Shown: positions 45,992 to 59,653, numbered from the stretch's first letter. The stretch is DNA of 64,000 nt from Lomentospora prolificans (GCA_029532625.1 JARFXM010000003.1:1426001-1490000), one strand, 5' to 3'. Notes: generated from the letters alone by a model not told the origin. Translations and numbers: made by a program.

Positions 45992-46961
45992 TCACGCGTT
46001 TGTGACCTATAGTCTGTTAGCAACGCTACGGGTCGATTCTTCCAGATTAAAGTCAACACATACGCGAAGAATCTTTCTAGAGTAATCGTGGTTGTCGGCA
46101 ATGCTGCCATCGGACATGCGACGTTGAGCCATGACAGGATCGAGGCGAGCATCGGTAATCGAGAGTCCACCACTGCTGCTAGGAGGCTTGTGGCCGATGA
46201 ACGAGTTTACGGCGGCGTTTCGGCGGTGCTCTTCCTCGATCTCCTTATTCCTCTTGCGGCGGAGATAGAAGAAAACGCCCCCGATAGCGGCCGCGGCAAT
46301 AACAACCCCAACTACTACACCACCAACAATTCCACCAACGTTGGTTGACTTCTTTTCGGGCTCGGGGGCGGAGGTTGTGGCAGAAGAAGAATCGCCTGGC
46401 ATCGGTTAGTATTTCCCAACTTGCATCAGAGAGTCTAGCGGGTCTAACATACCGGTTGGCGTCGGCGAGCTGGAGGAGCTCGAGGCTGCCGAGGGTTCGG
46501 CGGAGTCAACGTCGACCTTCACACCAGTGTTAAAAATCGAGTAGTAAGTGCCCTCGACAGAACCGCCTGCATTACAAAGATTAGTCTCGAGTCCGATGGT
46601 TCCGCAGCTCAGTTTGATACATACAAGCTTCGAAAGGATACCCGGGGCAATCGTAGTTGCAAAACTTGTCTTCAACAAGATCCTCTTCTGGGGGATATTC
46701 GAAACCGCAGTAGCAAGTCGAGCCTCTCAGACCCAAGACAGTGGCATTTAGCTTATTGCAGACGTAGTCATCGCAATAACCGCTGGTGACCTTGGTTGAT
46801 GGATATCCCTTTGGATCCTCAAGGCTGCCTTTCGACTTATAACAACCGTGACTCGTCAAAGCGTTTACAATCGGAGTCTGAGCGGGAATCTGTTTGCCCT
46901 TTTCTTGGGCTCCAGCCACAACACCGGCGATGGCCGCGAGCATAACGGGGAAATACTTCAT
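45992..46961 (-). CDS. WSC-domain cell-wall stress sensor
   Basis: Four exons, read right to left as 46961-46625, 46566-46453, 46395-46064 and 46006-45992, give 265 aa. The protein is a single-pass plasma-membrane sensor of the Wsc/Mid cell-wall-integrity type, expected to signal through Rom2-Rho1-Pkc1. A signal peptide (MKYFPVMLAAIAGVVAGA) is followed by a WSC domain with all eight cysteines: HGC, GYC, YVC, STCYC, KFC, YDC and EAC. A short Ser/Thr/Pro linker follows, then a Gly/Val/Ala transmembrane helix (GGIVGGVVVGVVIAAAAIGG), FFYLRRKRNKE and a cytoplasmic tail. The last exon is only 15 nt and encodes VTNA and the stop, restoring the family's C-terminus DYSRKILR-VTN. Without it the frame would run into CVDFNLEES. 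Junctions use GTATGT donors. The linker is short for a Wsc sensor. Confidence 0.9.
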
Positions 46962-49900
46962 CGTTAAGATAGCGAGGGTGGCAGCGAAGCGGGGAGTCCA
47001 GTTGTACGCGGTCGAGGGATCGGGCAGGCTATAGAGCTGAAAAAAAAAAGCCAAGATAAAACCTGTTTCGAAAAGTCGACTGGCTTTAGGCAAAAAAAGG
47101 CAACTCGATTCGAGACGGACGACGGGATTCTTCCAGAGATCGAGTCGACCGAGTGCGGTTTAAAATGGCAGCAAAAATCAACAAAAGATATCCAAGAAAA
47201 AGTGAATGACGCAAGTGACGTTTGGGCCGAGTTTGTGAAAGAATTGCCAGATCGAGGCGTAGTATACTCGAAAGGCAGATCGATAATGGAACCGACTTGA
47301 TTCCCCTCGAACGGTGCGGGAAAGAGAGCGAGGGCGAAGGCGAGATCGTGTAAATGTTCAGTCTCCCAGCCGGGTCTCGAGACTGATTTACCGGAGCGTG
47401 GTCATTTGACGGGGACCAGAGGCGGATCGTCGGAGGCTGGTGAAAGAGTGGATAGAAGTGGCCGATTCGAAACCCGCTGGAGCGAATGTGCACCTACGAT
47501 GAAGGAATCGTGATTAAAGAGCGAAGATTTGAGGGAAGGACAAGAGAAGGTCGCAAGGAGAAGGAGTGTGGGTTGTTTTGTTGGAAAGGGGAAGGCGAGA
47601 GGGTGGGAGTGGGATTGGGGAGGAGAGGAGACGACCAAAAAGCGAGATTAGACCCCGGCCCATGGAGTACGGGATTATCGGGTGCCCAGCACGCGCAAGG
47701 GGGAGGGGGCGTGTGTCTCGGGATGGATATGGACAAGAAAAAACTAACCCTTGTACCAAATACGGACAATCATATATGGCCTGGCAGGCTATGCGTAGTA
47801 CTAGTACCTTAGCGTGATCGTATCAGACTATAATCCAGGGGATGGACTTCTTCTGCAGCCAATCCATTCGCTGGGTACCATAATTCTTGACCAATAAAAT
47901 AAAGCTGCTCTGTCGAGCAACCACAGGGGTATCATCTGGCTGGGCAATGGATGGTGGAAACCTGCCTACCTAGTACTCGAGTCTCAGTCGGAGGTACGAA
48001 TTTAACCATAGTCCTGGAACCTATGACCGTGTAACCTGTTGTAGCCAGTATCGTAGGACAGTACAACTGCGGGAAGGACAGTGCCTCCAGGATGGTTGAA
48101 AGTACCGGCTCGTGTTGGGACTACTTCGTACGTCCACAGAATTCCCTCCAACCAGGGGTAGGATTCGGGGTGGGATCTATCACAGGGAGCCGGTCATTGA
48201 GGGCTCGTTCTTCGCCTCGAGGAGTCCGACCTTGGTTCTTGGCGGTGGGCGGGTGCTGGGACATCAAGAGCGCAACAGCCCGGTGTATTCCCCAAGCGCT
48301 TCAGTACCCTCCAATGTTTCGAGAGGCTGCTCAAGGAGAATGTGTACCCACTAAACGCTCAGCGGTCGGTCGAAGGAAGTACCACAAGTTGTCCACCAGG
48401 ACCTTCCAAGCCGGGAAGTAGGAAAGAGAACCAGGAACACAAGATTAGGGACAAGGGGGGTGCGAGATTATGGCGCCGATCCATGTCAATCAACACCTGA
48501 GGGCATATCCGTAATGTGGTGAGGTGTCCAGGTACCACACCAGGAGATCGCTGGCCGTAAATGTACCATACCGTTGATTTTCCGGCCAAAGGGTACATTA
48601 TCCTCGAATGACTAAAACAACCAACTCGTTCAGCCAAAGTGGCTGATGTTCCAGCCAGATTGGAGGAGGTGCCATCGAAGAAGCTGGAGTCGATGATCGT
48701 TTAACGGTCTGCGCAGCTCTTCGATCGATCCCGTCCATCCTTTTAGATCTGAACTCACCAAAGGAGAGATAAGAAAATGCGTCCTTGGCCAAGCTTCCGT
48801 TCCATATCGTGGGGAGACCTGCCGACTTGACGCTATGGATGTACGAAGTAGTCTGTACGCCATGTAATACCTAGCGCCCAGCGCGGCGGCTGCCAAGTGC
48901 GACGAGAACACGAAGGGCCGCCATGGTACGCACAACAGTAGGTAACGAGCACCTCTATACGGCCCGGCACCGGGCTTCGGATTTCCTCGCGCTTCCCATT
49001 GTGAAGAGCATTACTGAAAGGAACAACGAGAGGGCGCCTGCGAGGGGAAACGAGGTTTCTTACCATTAGTCTGGCAAACATCTTGAACACACGGCCCAGG
49101 TTTAGCTGCTTTTTCCGGCCTTTGCGAGACTCCGCTTCCTAAACCCCACCTTAATTTCCAAGGACTGTGCACAATCTGTGGTAAATTCGATGGCAATGGA
49201 TGTTCCCTCCCTTTTTGCCCTTGTACTCCACCCCATCCACGGAAATACGAAGCGAGTTGGGTGATGCACAAGTCATAGGCCTGTGCCGACGTGTTCGCCT
49301 GTGGGTGAGCCCGTCCCAGCTGATCTTTCTATTGTGCATTGCATCATGCCGCTTGCTTCATGCCAAGCAGATACGATATCGACGGGAAGCCGCAAGACGT
49401 GGTTCCAAGAGGGAAAAAGCAGCTTTGCGTTGAAAATGAGAATCTGGTGACATTTTTTCGACTGATGAGATGAACGAAGAGAGCGAACATGACCATTGGC
49501 GTTTGCGTTCACGCGTTTCGACTCTACCGACAGGGTATTAGAAGGTACTTTATTATCGACGAGTGATCTACTCTTTGGTCTCTCGAAGAGGGTCGTCTGT
49601 CCTCCATGATTCCCCCTCCCTAGAGGACAGTCCCGGGTTGGTAATTTTTGCCTCGGTGCCAACACCGGGAGAATCGTACGCCTAATTGTCTCGATAACAC
49701 GTGCGGCAGCAACGGCATCTTCTCATTCGCAACCCCTGGCCCCCAAACAGGGAATCCTGCAAACTGCGGACGAGGATGATACCCTGAGTCCTCGTTGATC
49801 TGAATAGCCCATCCGCATACCTGGATCAATAGGAACCCTACGTCGATAGCTGCGATCACTTCGCCGATAAAACTATCGCCAATGTTCGGCCATCCCATCT

Positions 49901-52900
49901 GATTTGGTTGGGTGAACAAAAACCGGGGAATTGTGGAATCGGGAGAGGTTGTGCGTGATGAGCTTATTCGCTCTGCATATTTGTGCCCCATTGCATAAGC
50001 CTGGTATTATCATGCATGTCTGGAACATAGTACAGTCCAGACAATCTGACACCATCGCCCGTGGGAGAAGTGCACAAAAGGAGGTATCAACTGTTCACAT
50101 GAGGGACACCATGTGTTGCATGACGACCCTCAAAGCGAGGCATTGGTCAGCCTGGCTTGGAAGCCAAGCGGGAACATGCCCCATCTCCATGCCTCGTCGA
50201 CCATCCATCCCGTATTATCTGCGCGCATTCCAGCATCTCGAGTACCTTCCCTGAGCGCTGCCTCAATTTACATAACTTGGCTTGTCTGGCTCATCCATTC
50301 CGGAGCTCTTCTCGCGTGCTAAGTACAAGACCTCACTCCTGTTTACTTTCTCGCGTGGGTGAGTGAAGGTATTCAATAGTTTTACTTGCAAATGTGGGGA
50401 CCCTCAATAGACCAGAAAATACTTTCATGCGAATTTCCCCATCGCGCGGTGGACTGACGTGTCGAGGTCACACTGTTCATGGATATGCTGGCCGCAGCTT
50501 TAACGATCTTCCTGGATAACTGATGTTGAATATTTCCTTCCTTGGCTCCCTCCACCCTAGCACATAGAAGTAGTTTCAAGGATTCGTAAGCCTCCTGGAA
50601 CTTGATGACTACTGAACATCTTGGAACCTCGTCTAAGCTCCATTTAATTTGTCTCTCTTTTCACTCTCTCATTTTGGTCCGCAGAAGCTGTTCCCGCACG
50701 GCACTGCTAAGGCAACCTTGCTCCTTCCAGGCGCGGACCGTTGTATTCTAGTCAGTGAGCTGGTGGAACGAGCACAATCGTGAGGCGGCTTAAGACTTAG
50801 CTCATAGCCAGCTAAAGGCGGGCTTCGGTCTGAGAGACAGCTCACCTGGATACAACCATACGGATACCACACAATCCCAGTAGCAATTTTGGTTGCATGC
50901 CATTCCAACGAAGGCCCCTGTTTTCCTTGAGTTGTTCTACGCGGCCCGCGAATGTCTGTTCGAGTGCTGGTGGCTTGCACCATGCAAGCCCTTCATATCA
51001 ATATCCAGCGGGCACAGCTGCTTTCGGTACTCGACGGCAGCACGGGAGAATGTCCCGGCTGGAATGAAAAAAGATATGTGGCTCCTTGTAGAATATCACC
51101 ACCTATGGGTAGGTGCTCTGGAATGCCGATTTGATAGTTGTTTGGAAACGTTGACTCTCGATGCGAATCTATAATTAGGGCCATTGTGGCTCGATGTCTT
51201 CAACATCAGTCTTAAGGCAGAGAGACAGTATGCTGTGGGCCTAGTGAAGTTTAAACAAACAATCCGACTCGGTTCCTCGTCCGGGCTTTTTCGGCAGCGC
51301 AAAATATAGCGTCACATGGTGGGCGGAGACGGTGCTCCAGTGCTCTTTGCCAACCACGCCCGGCGTCGCTGCAGGTCATCTTCGTCCGATATGCTCCTTC
51401 ATGAGTACCTCCGGATAGGAGGTCGGCCAGATGAGGTTCATTTCACTTGGGCCTACCCCGTATTATGATTATGCCGCACCCTCCGAGAGTGAAATGGTCA
51501 CAACAACAACCACAGCTGAGAGACAGGCGCTACTGTCCAGAAACTGCCTAGGCCAGCCCCGTTGGTCCAGCGGGCTCCTTTGCCCCTGCATTGCCACAGT
51601 TGGGAATTTTTAAACACTAGTTCATGCGCTAGGCTGCACAGTTCGCCCTGACAGTTGGGCTCAGTGGGGAATGGGGATGCAGGTACGGCGTTCGAATGTT
51701 GAGTGCACGAAGTTGCTTTGTCAAGTCACTCTCATCATCCGTCACGAGTTGTTCGCTCAGTGTCCTCTGCACAGGTGTCCTCAAGGGCGAAGCCGTCCAT
51801 GGATGCAAATGATAACCCAGCTCCTTGAATCAATACCCATATCACTAAATTGACGCAGTAGAGTTTGCCCTCGATACTCCCACATCGAGGCAAGGAAGAT
51901 GTTTTCGGAAGTGATCTGTTGGCATTGTGGCGCTCGGGGTCCGGTTTTCTCAAAGGAGCGGCCCTTACCGACAATAGCACAAATCGCTTGCCCAACTTCT
52001 CCCTCCAGCTCGAAGTCAGTGATGTGCTATTAATACTTGCCAGGTGTCTCAGCTCAGGGGAGGGGAGGAAAAGCTCCACACCACATCTCCCCCCAGCTGG
52101 TGGTCAGTGGCGTCTTGCTCGCAGGGTCAAACCAATTGAAGTGGTTCTGCCAAACATGCTTCTCGAGGCTGGAAGGGCCATGGGGTGTGTTTTCCAGCCA
52201 GCTTGCCGAGTGTGCGTAGCAACGGCGCCGGCGTATTCCAGCCCAACCCCAGCCCAACCCAGGCCTCAATACGAATGTCAGCTTGTCATCGCCAGCTAGC
52301 TTCCGAGAGCTTGAGGGTAGATAACGAGCACGCTCGCCTGAGTCCGAAAATAGGGCAAAACCGGCGTCGATGAAAATCATCTCCGCATTGGCGTGTGCGT
52401 GAGCGTTGTCTTGATATTGATTGCTAGAGCCTTGAGCATTGTCTCTTCCAACGCCAGAGTTTTGGTGCGGCTTTTGGAATATACTGGATGGCGGGTGCCC
52501 TGAATCCAGTGCAGGTTTGAGCCCCTGGCCATAAGTGACACACGTCCGTGGCATGAGTATGGCTCGTACGAAGGTATTATGCTTGGAGATGCATCTGAAG
52601 GTCACAGTTCGCTGGAGTATCGCGTTCATAAAGACGAACTGTCCGGTTTCGTGTCCTAGCGTCCTTTCTTTACTTAGGGCCAATCAACGTTCCATGCTTC
52701 AGCATATCTGAGCCCAAACTCTATGCATTGGGAATGAGGATGCGGTCATGCAAACCGGGGACTTCCAGAAGGAACTTGCGTGATAACAGATGGAGAGCAG
52801 TGTCGGAAAGCTCGGTCATGGGAGCAATCGCTTTATTGATGATAACCGCTGTAGATGGCGTGTTATTGATGCATGCTATCGGGGGTTTTGATTAAACTGG

Positions 52901-53130
52901 ATATTCTGACAGCCAGGCTCACATCGATGCAGTAACGTGAGAGCTTGCGTGCTGACTCGGGGTAATCGACAATCGTACCAGCTTTTAGAGAATTTCCTTT
53001 CTTTACAGTGAAATTCGCTACTCTTCTCTTCGGCCTTTCAATCCGTTTCGTATCGAGGATTTGAGGTATCCTTATTTCCCCAAGTTGGGAAGCACGTCCA
53101 TCTTGACAGTATTAGGTCTGGTGTTGCACA
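46962..53130. other. Gene-poor 6-kb stretch
   Basis: The first 500 nt are the presumed promoter and leader of the WSC gene. The rest has only short, unsupported frames. The longest, a 209-codon minus-strand frame at 52683-52054, starts with TTG, has no motif and overlaps a 144-codon frame on the other strand. I call no gene. Confidence 0.5.
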
Positions 53131-55117
53131 ATGGTTCGAATCGTACAGCAGCTCGCCGTACTAGTCTTATCCAGCACCTCCTTGCTTGGACATGCGTCTG
53201 TTGTCGACGCTGGCGCCACTTCAGAAGCAGGCCAGAATATTGCGATCATAGGTAAGCGGAATCTGTTTTCTCTGTGTTTGCCTTTGGATGGCGTTCTGGT
53301 GTTTTGAGATGAGCCGCATCTTCATAGCCTGGGCCGTCATTGAAGACTGTGAACCACTCAAGGCACCTAGCGGGAGCAACGGAATTCAAGCACGGCAGTC
53401 AGGAACCTATTAATATACTAGTTAAGCAAGCGAGGTGAAAATTGTGGATATCGCCAGATATTCCAAAGTGCATGTGTCGACAGTGCGATATTATTTTAGC
53501 CAAAGCACTGATCTCTATCTCTAGGAGCTGGCGCGGCTGGATCCTCAGCTGCATACCACCTTCGCAGGTTCGCTGATGAAGAGGGCATCCCAATCAACAT
53601 TACAATATTTGAGAGCCGTGAGCATGCTGGAGGCCGGGCGCGGACCGTGAATGCATATGATGATCCCCTGCAGCCCGTCGAACAGGGCGCATCTATCTTT
53701 ATTCGTGTGAACACCATTCTCTACGACGCCACACAGGAATTCGGTTTACCACTCGTCGGCGATGACAACGGAGTCGAGGAGACCTTAGTGATCTGGGATG
53801 GGGAGAACTTTAGGTACGAGCAGAAGGATAGCTCCTCAAAGTGGTGGAGCTATGTGAAGTTGTTCTGGAAGTATGGCATGGCGCCACTCAAGACTAAGAA
53901 GCTAGTCGATTCTACAATCAATCGCTTCCTTGAGATGTACAGTGAACCGCACTTCCCGTTCAAGTCATTAACGCAGACCGCCATCGACCTTGATTTGGTC
54001 AAGTTGACTGGGATCACGGGAGGTCAATTCCTCCAGGAGAGCGGTGTGAGTCTCCGGCCCCCAAACCACGCGTTCGTTCATGAGGATCATTTGTTAATGT
54101 CTAGCTCCGAAGATTGGCCTGTCGTTTGCTCAAGACATCGTCCAGGCAGCTACGAGGGTCAACTATGCTACGAACCTTGCTCACATTCACGGCTTAGAGA
54201 CCATGGTCTCTATGGCTCCGGATGGTGCCATGCAGATCGCCGGTGGAAACTGGCAAATCTTTGCGAACATGGTCAAAGCTAGTACTGCTAGCTTCCTATC
54301 AGGTTCAACAGTCACGTCTCTTGAGCTCGAGAAGTCGGATATTGCTGATAGCAGTAGTTCGAAATACATCATTTCAACGAAGAAAACGGGAGCATCGGAC
54401 GCGGGTGAGCCATATGCCAATGCTTTCGATAAAGTAATAGTGGCTACGCCGTGGCAATACGGAGAGATTCAAACATCGGCAGACCTAATAGAGCCTGCCA
54501 TTGACGAGATCCCGTACGTTAGGCTTCACGTCACCCTTTTTACCTCGCCTTTTAAGCTTTCGCCGAGGTTCTTCAACCTCCCTCCCGGTTCGGAAGCCCC
54601 AACGACAGTTTTGACCACTCTCCACCCGGATAGTAAGGCGGAACCTGGTTCCGATGCTGCGGGAAAAGCAGGATTCTTTTCAGTGAGCACTCTTCGGGCG
54701 GTTACGAACCCCAAGACCAAGCAGAGGGAGTACCTATACAAGGTGTTTTCTCCTCAAGTCTTGGATCCCTTCTTCCTTTCGAAACTTCTAGGCGTTGAGG
54801 TCCCGGACACTTTCACGGGCCAGGCCACCAATGAAGACGTGGAACCCATCTCCTGGTACTACCCCCACGTGTTTAACTCCTATCCCATCGAGTTCCCTCG
54901 CGTAACTTTTCAGGACCCCATTTTGGGCAATGGTTTATACTACACGTCTGGGATTGAGAGCTTTATTTCTACGATGGAGACGAGCGCTCTAATGGGTAAG
55001 AATGTGGCAAGAATCATCGTGAATGAGCTCGCGGGCAAGGACGACGCATCCGAAAAGCAGTCTATCACAGATGAAGCATCCTCGACTCTTGCGCCAGGCT
55101 CTCAGGATGAGCTCTAA
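53131..55117 (+). CDS. Prenylcysteine oxidase (prenylcysteine lyase family, FAD)
   Basis: Three exons, 53131-53251, 53525-54043 and 54105-55117, give 550 aa. The 273-nt first intron splits the FAD motif, restoring IAIIGAGAAGSSAAYHLRRF. The second intron (GTGTGAGT donor, TCTAG acceptor) joins LQES to APKIGLSFAQD through a split Ala codon. The enzyme family oxidatively cleaves the thioether of prenylcysteines released from degraded prenylated proteins, giving cysteine, a prenyl aldehyde and peroxide. A signal-like N-terminus (MVRIVQQLAVLVLSSTSLLG) indicates the secretory pathway or vacuole. Supporting motifs include FESREHAGGRARTV, EQGASIFI, MAPDGAMQIAGGNWQIF and GLYYTSGIESFISTMETSALMG. The C-terminus is GSQDEL. 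It is followed in the same direction by VID27, 785 nt downstream. Confidence 0.88.
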
Positions 55118-55902
55118 GTCGAACAAGTTGTCGGTCGACGTCATCTGACATGTGAAATTATAGTGCATGCATTTGGCCTGGCTCCTGAGAGCACCGCGAG
55201 GGACTTGTCACTATTTTTTGGCAGAATATAACCGCACTGAACCCTAATAAGAGATACCATGCAAATTTCCAGGTTTCTCTCAAGAGTCTGGTCAAGCTCT
55301 TGTCCCATTTAGATAGTAGGATGACGTGTTTATCTGTAAATCGGCCCCAGACCTCCCGCCGCTTTCCGCCACCCGTCATTATATGTGAGCTCCGAGACCA
55401 CACTGTGAGTCATATACTACGCTTGGTACTCGTCACAGTGCGTAATTTAAGCTGTATTCCGCTCCTCGTTGCTGTGGTTCCACATGTGGCTGAAGTCGCG
55501 TGTGGCTTTGCGCGTTGGTGGGTAGGCGCCTGCCCCTCTTCACTGTTATGACGTGCACTTTCTTTTGTTTGAGCAGGCGGAAGCAGGCTACATATCAAAG
55601 GAAAAGGCCAGCTCTTTTTCCTGTGTTACCTCTCTTTGGTCTGTTAAAATTTCTCAAGCCGCTAGATGCTGAAACTTGAGCTGAAGAAAATTTCATTTTC
55701 GCCAGTCCTTTCTAGACATTTCTGCCTAGGGCACACCGCACATTTCGCACTATAAATGGGTCAAGTTTGTCTCGTGTCCCCCGGCAACCCGACCCACTCC
55801 CTTACGCAAACAACAACGATTTCTTATCTCTCCGTCGCCGGCGGCGCGAACTGATAGCCGAGAAGAAAAAAATTCGACCGGAAAGCAAATAAATCGGAGG
55901 TC
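55118..55902. other. Intergenic spacer with VID27 promoter
   Basis: No gene is seen. A TATAAAT element is at 55751-55757. Confidence 0.6.
55751..55757 (+). promoter_or_regulatory. TATA element for VID27
   Basis: TATAAAT lies about 146-152 nt before the ATG at 55903. Confidence 0.5.
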
Positions 55903-58547
55903 ATGTTTGTGCTTAAGAACGGTAAGTAAGGCCCAGCTCTGCTCTTCCATATCTAGAGAATAGTGGACTCGGGTCCCTCAAGCGCGGGGAACTTCAAAAG
56001 CTTTGGCCGCCGTTCATGATCGCACCTGACGCCACAAACGGTTCTGCACATCTGCCTTGATTACCGCTTCCCGATCTATTCAATCGCTATTTTCACGACA
56101 ACTAACGCCGAACCTTTCACTTTTTAGTTGGCAAGTTTATCTTTGGCTCGGGCAGTGGCCAGGAGGTCCTTCTTGAGCTTCCACAAGGCCAGCTCTATCT
56201 CGTCCGACCCCACTCTCCTAAAGGCTACTCTGAGCTCATTTTCAAGGACTCCGCCATTCGAATTCGGAGAACGGCCCAGGATTTCCAATATCAACTAGTC
56301 GTCCAACGCGTATACGAGGAAGGAGAGGCCGAGCTTCTAGCTGAGGAGGAAGGCGAGGACGCTGAGATTGACGCTCTCACTGCCGAGGGTGACGAAAAGA
56401 CTTTCCTGCTCGACGAAGCCCTCCATTTCCGAGTCGAAAGCCGTGAAGGGTCCGAGAAAGTCCTTGCCTGGAGGGACCTGAGTGGCGATACCGGAGACGT
56501 CTACGAGTTTATCTGCGACCGCTCGGTATCATCCTCGCAAGTCGCCCAATTCTTCCTTACCGCTCAGCGGTGCCAGTACGAACGCAAGTACCGAAAGCCC
56601 CACACAACGGCATCTGACGAGGACCTCGAGCAATTCATCTTTGAGGACGAGCAGCCGATCCCCCCCGCGAGTCCTATTCAGGGGCCCGTTCTCCTAACGA
56701 GATCGATCGACTCGATTGACGCCATGGGCACACCGACGCGACAGGTTGCCGCTAATACCAGCGCGATCCGAGATGCGACTCCCGTTACTCCCGAGCATCG
56801 TGATTCGCCTGCACCTCCCAAGGCTACTGGCCCTCCTTCAGCCCTGGAGACTTACGCTATCGAAAACGCAGAGTTGCACTTTTATGACTTCCCTTCGGGC
56901 GCATTCGTTGTCCAGGACGAATCTGTAACTTGTGTTGTCACCGAAACAGGCCAGTGGGAATATTGGATGCAAGTCGACGGTAGAGATAAGGCTTGGCTCG
57001 GCATTCCCATAACTGCCGATATCAACCCGGTATTCAACTTTGAATATTTGTCCTTTATCTTCAACCAGTTTACCCCCGATGGCCAAGCCTTCTCATGGCT
57101 TCTTCGCTTTAAGGACCAAGCAACCCTGGAACGATACCAAGAGGCGGTTCTGCGCTGCTTATGGGAACAGCTCAACCAGATGAAGTGGGAGAAGGTTAAG
57201 GAGAAGGATAGGGAGTACGTCACCGAGGCCTTTGCGGACCTTGCTATGGAAGACGTTCCGGAGGAGGACGAGGAAGAGGGAGAGGAGGAAGAAGAGGAAG
57301 AAGAGACGGAGCCCGAGGATGACAGGGCTCAGAGCGAGCATTATGACAGTGACGAAGATGAAGACGACGTCGAGGTTCGGGATCGGGATGGCAACATCAA
57401 CTCGCAGCTTGCCGTGGGTTACAAGCATGATAGGTCATTCGTCGTTCGTGGGTCCAAGATTGGCGTCTTCAAGCATACGCCCAACAACAATCTCGAGTTC
57501 TCGACCAACATCTCCAAGGTCGAGACCCCCAAGGGCAAACTCTTCAGCCCCAAGAAGGTCATGCTTCATAACGAGGATCAGAACATGATTCTTCAACATA
57601 GCGGAGAACCCAACAAACTGTACCGCATGGATCTGGAGTATGGAAAGGTTATTGACGAGTGGAATGTCCACGAAGATATACCCGTATCCACCTTTGCGCC
57701 CGACAAGAAGTTCTCTCAAATGACGAGTGAGCCAACCTTCTTGGGTATCTCGCATAATGCACTATACCGCATTGACCCTCGGCTTGCGGACGCGAAGCTC
57801 GTCGACTCCCAGCTCAAGCAGTATGCGTCTAAGAATGGTTTCTCAGCGCTCGCCACTACTGAAAAGGGCCACATTGCTGTAGCCAGCAACAAGGGTGACA
57901 TCCGCCTATTCGACCGCCTAGGCATCAACGCCAAGACGCACATTCCAGCCTTGGGCGAGGCTATCATCGGTCTTGACGTGTCAGCGGATGGTCGGTGGGT
58001 CCTGGCTACTTGCAGGACTTATCTTTTGCTCGTTGATGCTTTGCAGAAGTCTGGCAAGAACGAGGGCAAGCTTGGTTTTGAAAAGTCTTTTGCCGCTGAT
58101 TCTAAGCCCCAGCCTCGCCGATTGGCCTTGACTCCAGAGCACGTCGCGCAATTTGCCTACGAGACCGGTAAGGGTGTGTCGTTCACGCCCGCAAAGTTCA
58201 ACACCGGTACCAACTCGGAGGAGACGAGCATCATCACGGCCACCGGGCCATACATTATTGAATGGAACCTCAGAAAGATCATCAAGGGCGCCAAAGCTCC
58301 TTACATGATAAAGAGGTACACTGAGGATGTCAAGGCTGACGACTTCAAGTTTGGCACAGACAAGAACGTAATTGTCGCCCTACCTAACGAGGTCAACATG
58401 GTTGGTAAGCAAGCGTTGAAGAAGCCTACTCGAGAGAGCATTGCTGGTGGATTCCAGCGCCTTAGCACTCCCCGTCGCAGCACCGGCGTTCGGGGCAGTG
58501 GAAGATTCCAGCTTGGTCGAAACGATGTGGTGGACTCTCCTTATTAA
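55903..58547 (+). CDS. vid27: Vacuolar import and degradation protein Vid27
   Basis: Exon 1 (55903-55921) encodes only MFVLKN and one base. A 206-nt intron (GTAAGT...TTTTTAG) separates it from exon 2 (56128-58547), giving 812 aa. The N-terminus MFVLKN-VGKFIFGSG and LYLVRPHSPKGYSELIFKD are diagnostic of Vid27. The N-terminal half is a PH-like region. A central Glu/Asp-rich tract follows (around residues 445-475, EEDEEEGEEEEEEEE). The C-terminal half is a WD40-like propeller with VVRGSKIGVFKH, ISHNALYRIDPRL, GDIRLFDRLG and the conserved VIVALPNEVNMVGKQ. Yeast Vid27 is linked to glucose-triggered catabolite degradation, but its molecular role is unclear. Much of the coding region upstream of the first internal ATG (56724) would be lost if exon 1 were overlooked. 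The SQ/TQ-rich gene follows on the same strand. Confidence 0.95.
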
Positions 58548-59653
58548 GTGGGCAAACGTGACCTGGTTGACTTATTCTAATTGTCTATTATTATTTTTCC
58601 TGTGTTTGGGCGACTACGGATGGCTTTCTGTTACCCCCAGGAGTTGGACTTGATACTTTGCGTTTGAACTTGTCTTTTTGATCCCCCCCGGGAGCTACCG
58701 GACTCTTCTCTTCGCTTGTAGGATTTATTCCTACTCTCGCCCCAGATGGGAGATTCCCACGGGGCGTTTCCGGCTACCTTTTGACTGAGTCTCTAAAGAC
58801 TTGAGTAGAACGAGAAGCAGATTGGGTGCGGTATGCCGTTAACCATGAATTGAGCTTCTTCGAATTGTTCCGTGCTTCTGATTCTTCCACGTAGTGCTGG
58901 CGTGAACTGAAAATGACTTTATCCAGCCAAGGCACTCAGGGTTGCGTGCACAAAGTAATAGATAGCTCCACACAATCAAAGGGTTTCCCATCATTTCACG
59001 TCTCTGTCCACATCATAAAGTCTTCTCGCAGCGTGCAGGAGATTCACTAGAAGTGAGGAAGTCTTGCACAAAAGTGAATAAATGCCCCGACTGCCATATC
59101 TGCTCTTCTTGCGCGAGACAATTCGAGCCTTCCGTAGCATTGCAGAGCCGACAACAGCGAAACCAGGTTCTTGGGAATTGTCTCGTCGATCGAAGGCCGG
59201 GGGTTTCCTGCACGGATCAATGTTCCGATCGCCCCGAATAATTGGGCTGCTCTTTTGTGAATCTTTCATTTCAGCTCCGTGCAATTACCGGGCTCAGCAT
59301 ACGAAGTAATAGCCCTGTCACCAATCGCCAGGCTGTGCTGGCCAGCTGGCTGGCCTTTCCCACCCCTGAGGACCTAAAGTGGGGAACGATCAACCCTTGA
59401 ACGCGTCTCGAAGCTCCATTAAACGCGTTTCTCAACAGGGCATCGGAGCTGGGAAGCCTTTTCTTCCCTCTCCACTTCTGCCCATTTATTCTTCAATTCA
59501 TCCCTCGAAAACTCTTAGTTGAGTGCTTGCCTATTCTTTGTCTTGCATCCATCGCTTATTTCCGTGATTTGCTCCCCAGAGTGCGGGACGAGCGCCATCA
59601 TTTGAGATTCCATCTGCGAGATTGGAGTTTGAGCTAAGGGGAAGCCAGCCAGG
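58548..59653. other. Intergenic, no supported gene
   Basis: Short frames only. It is a presumed 3' UTR and promoter. Confidence 0.6.

Noticed and set aside
52054..52683. 209-codon minus-strand frame overlapping a 144-codon plus-strand frame
   Set aside because: It starts with TTG, has no domain or compositional signature, and both overlapping frames look equally random. An orphan gene cannot be excluded but is not supported.
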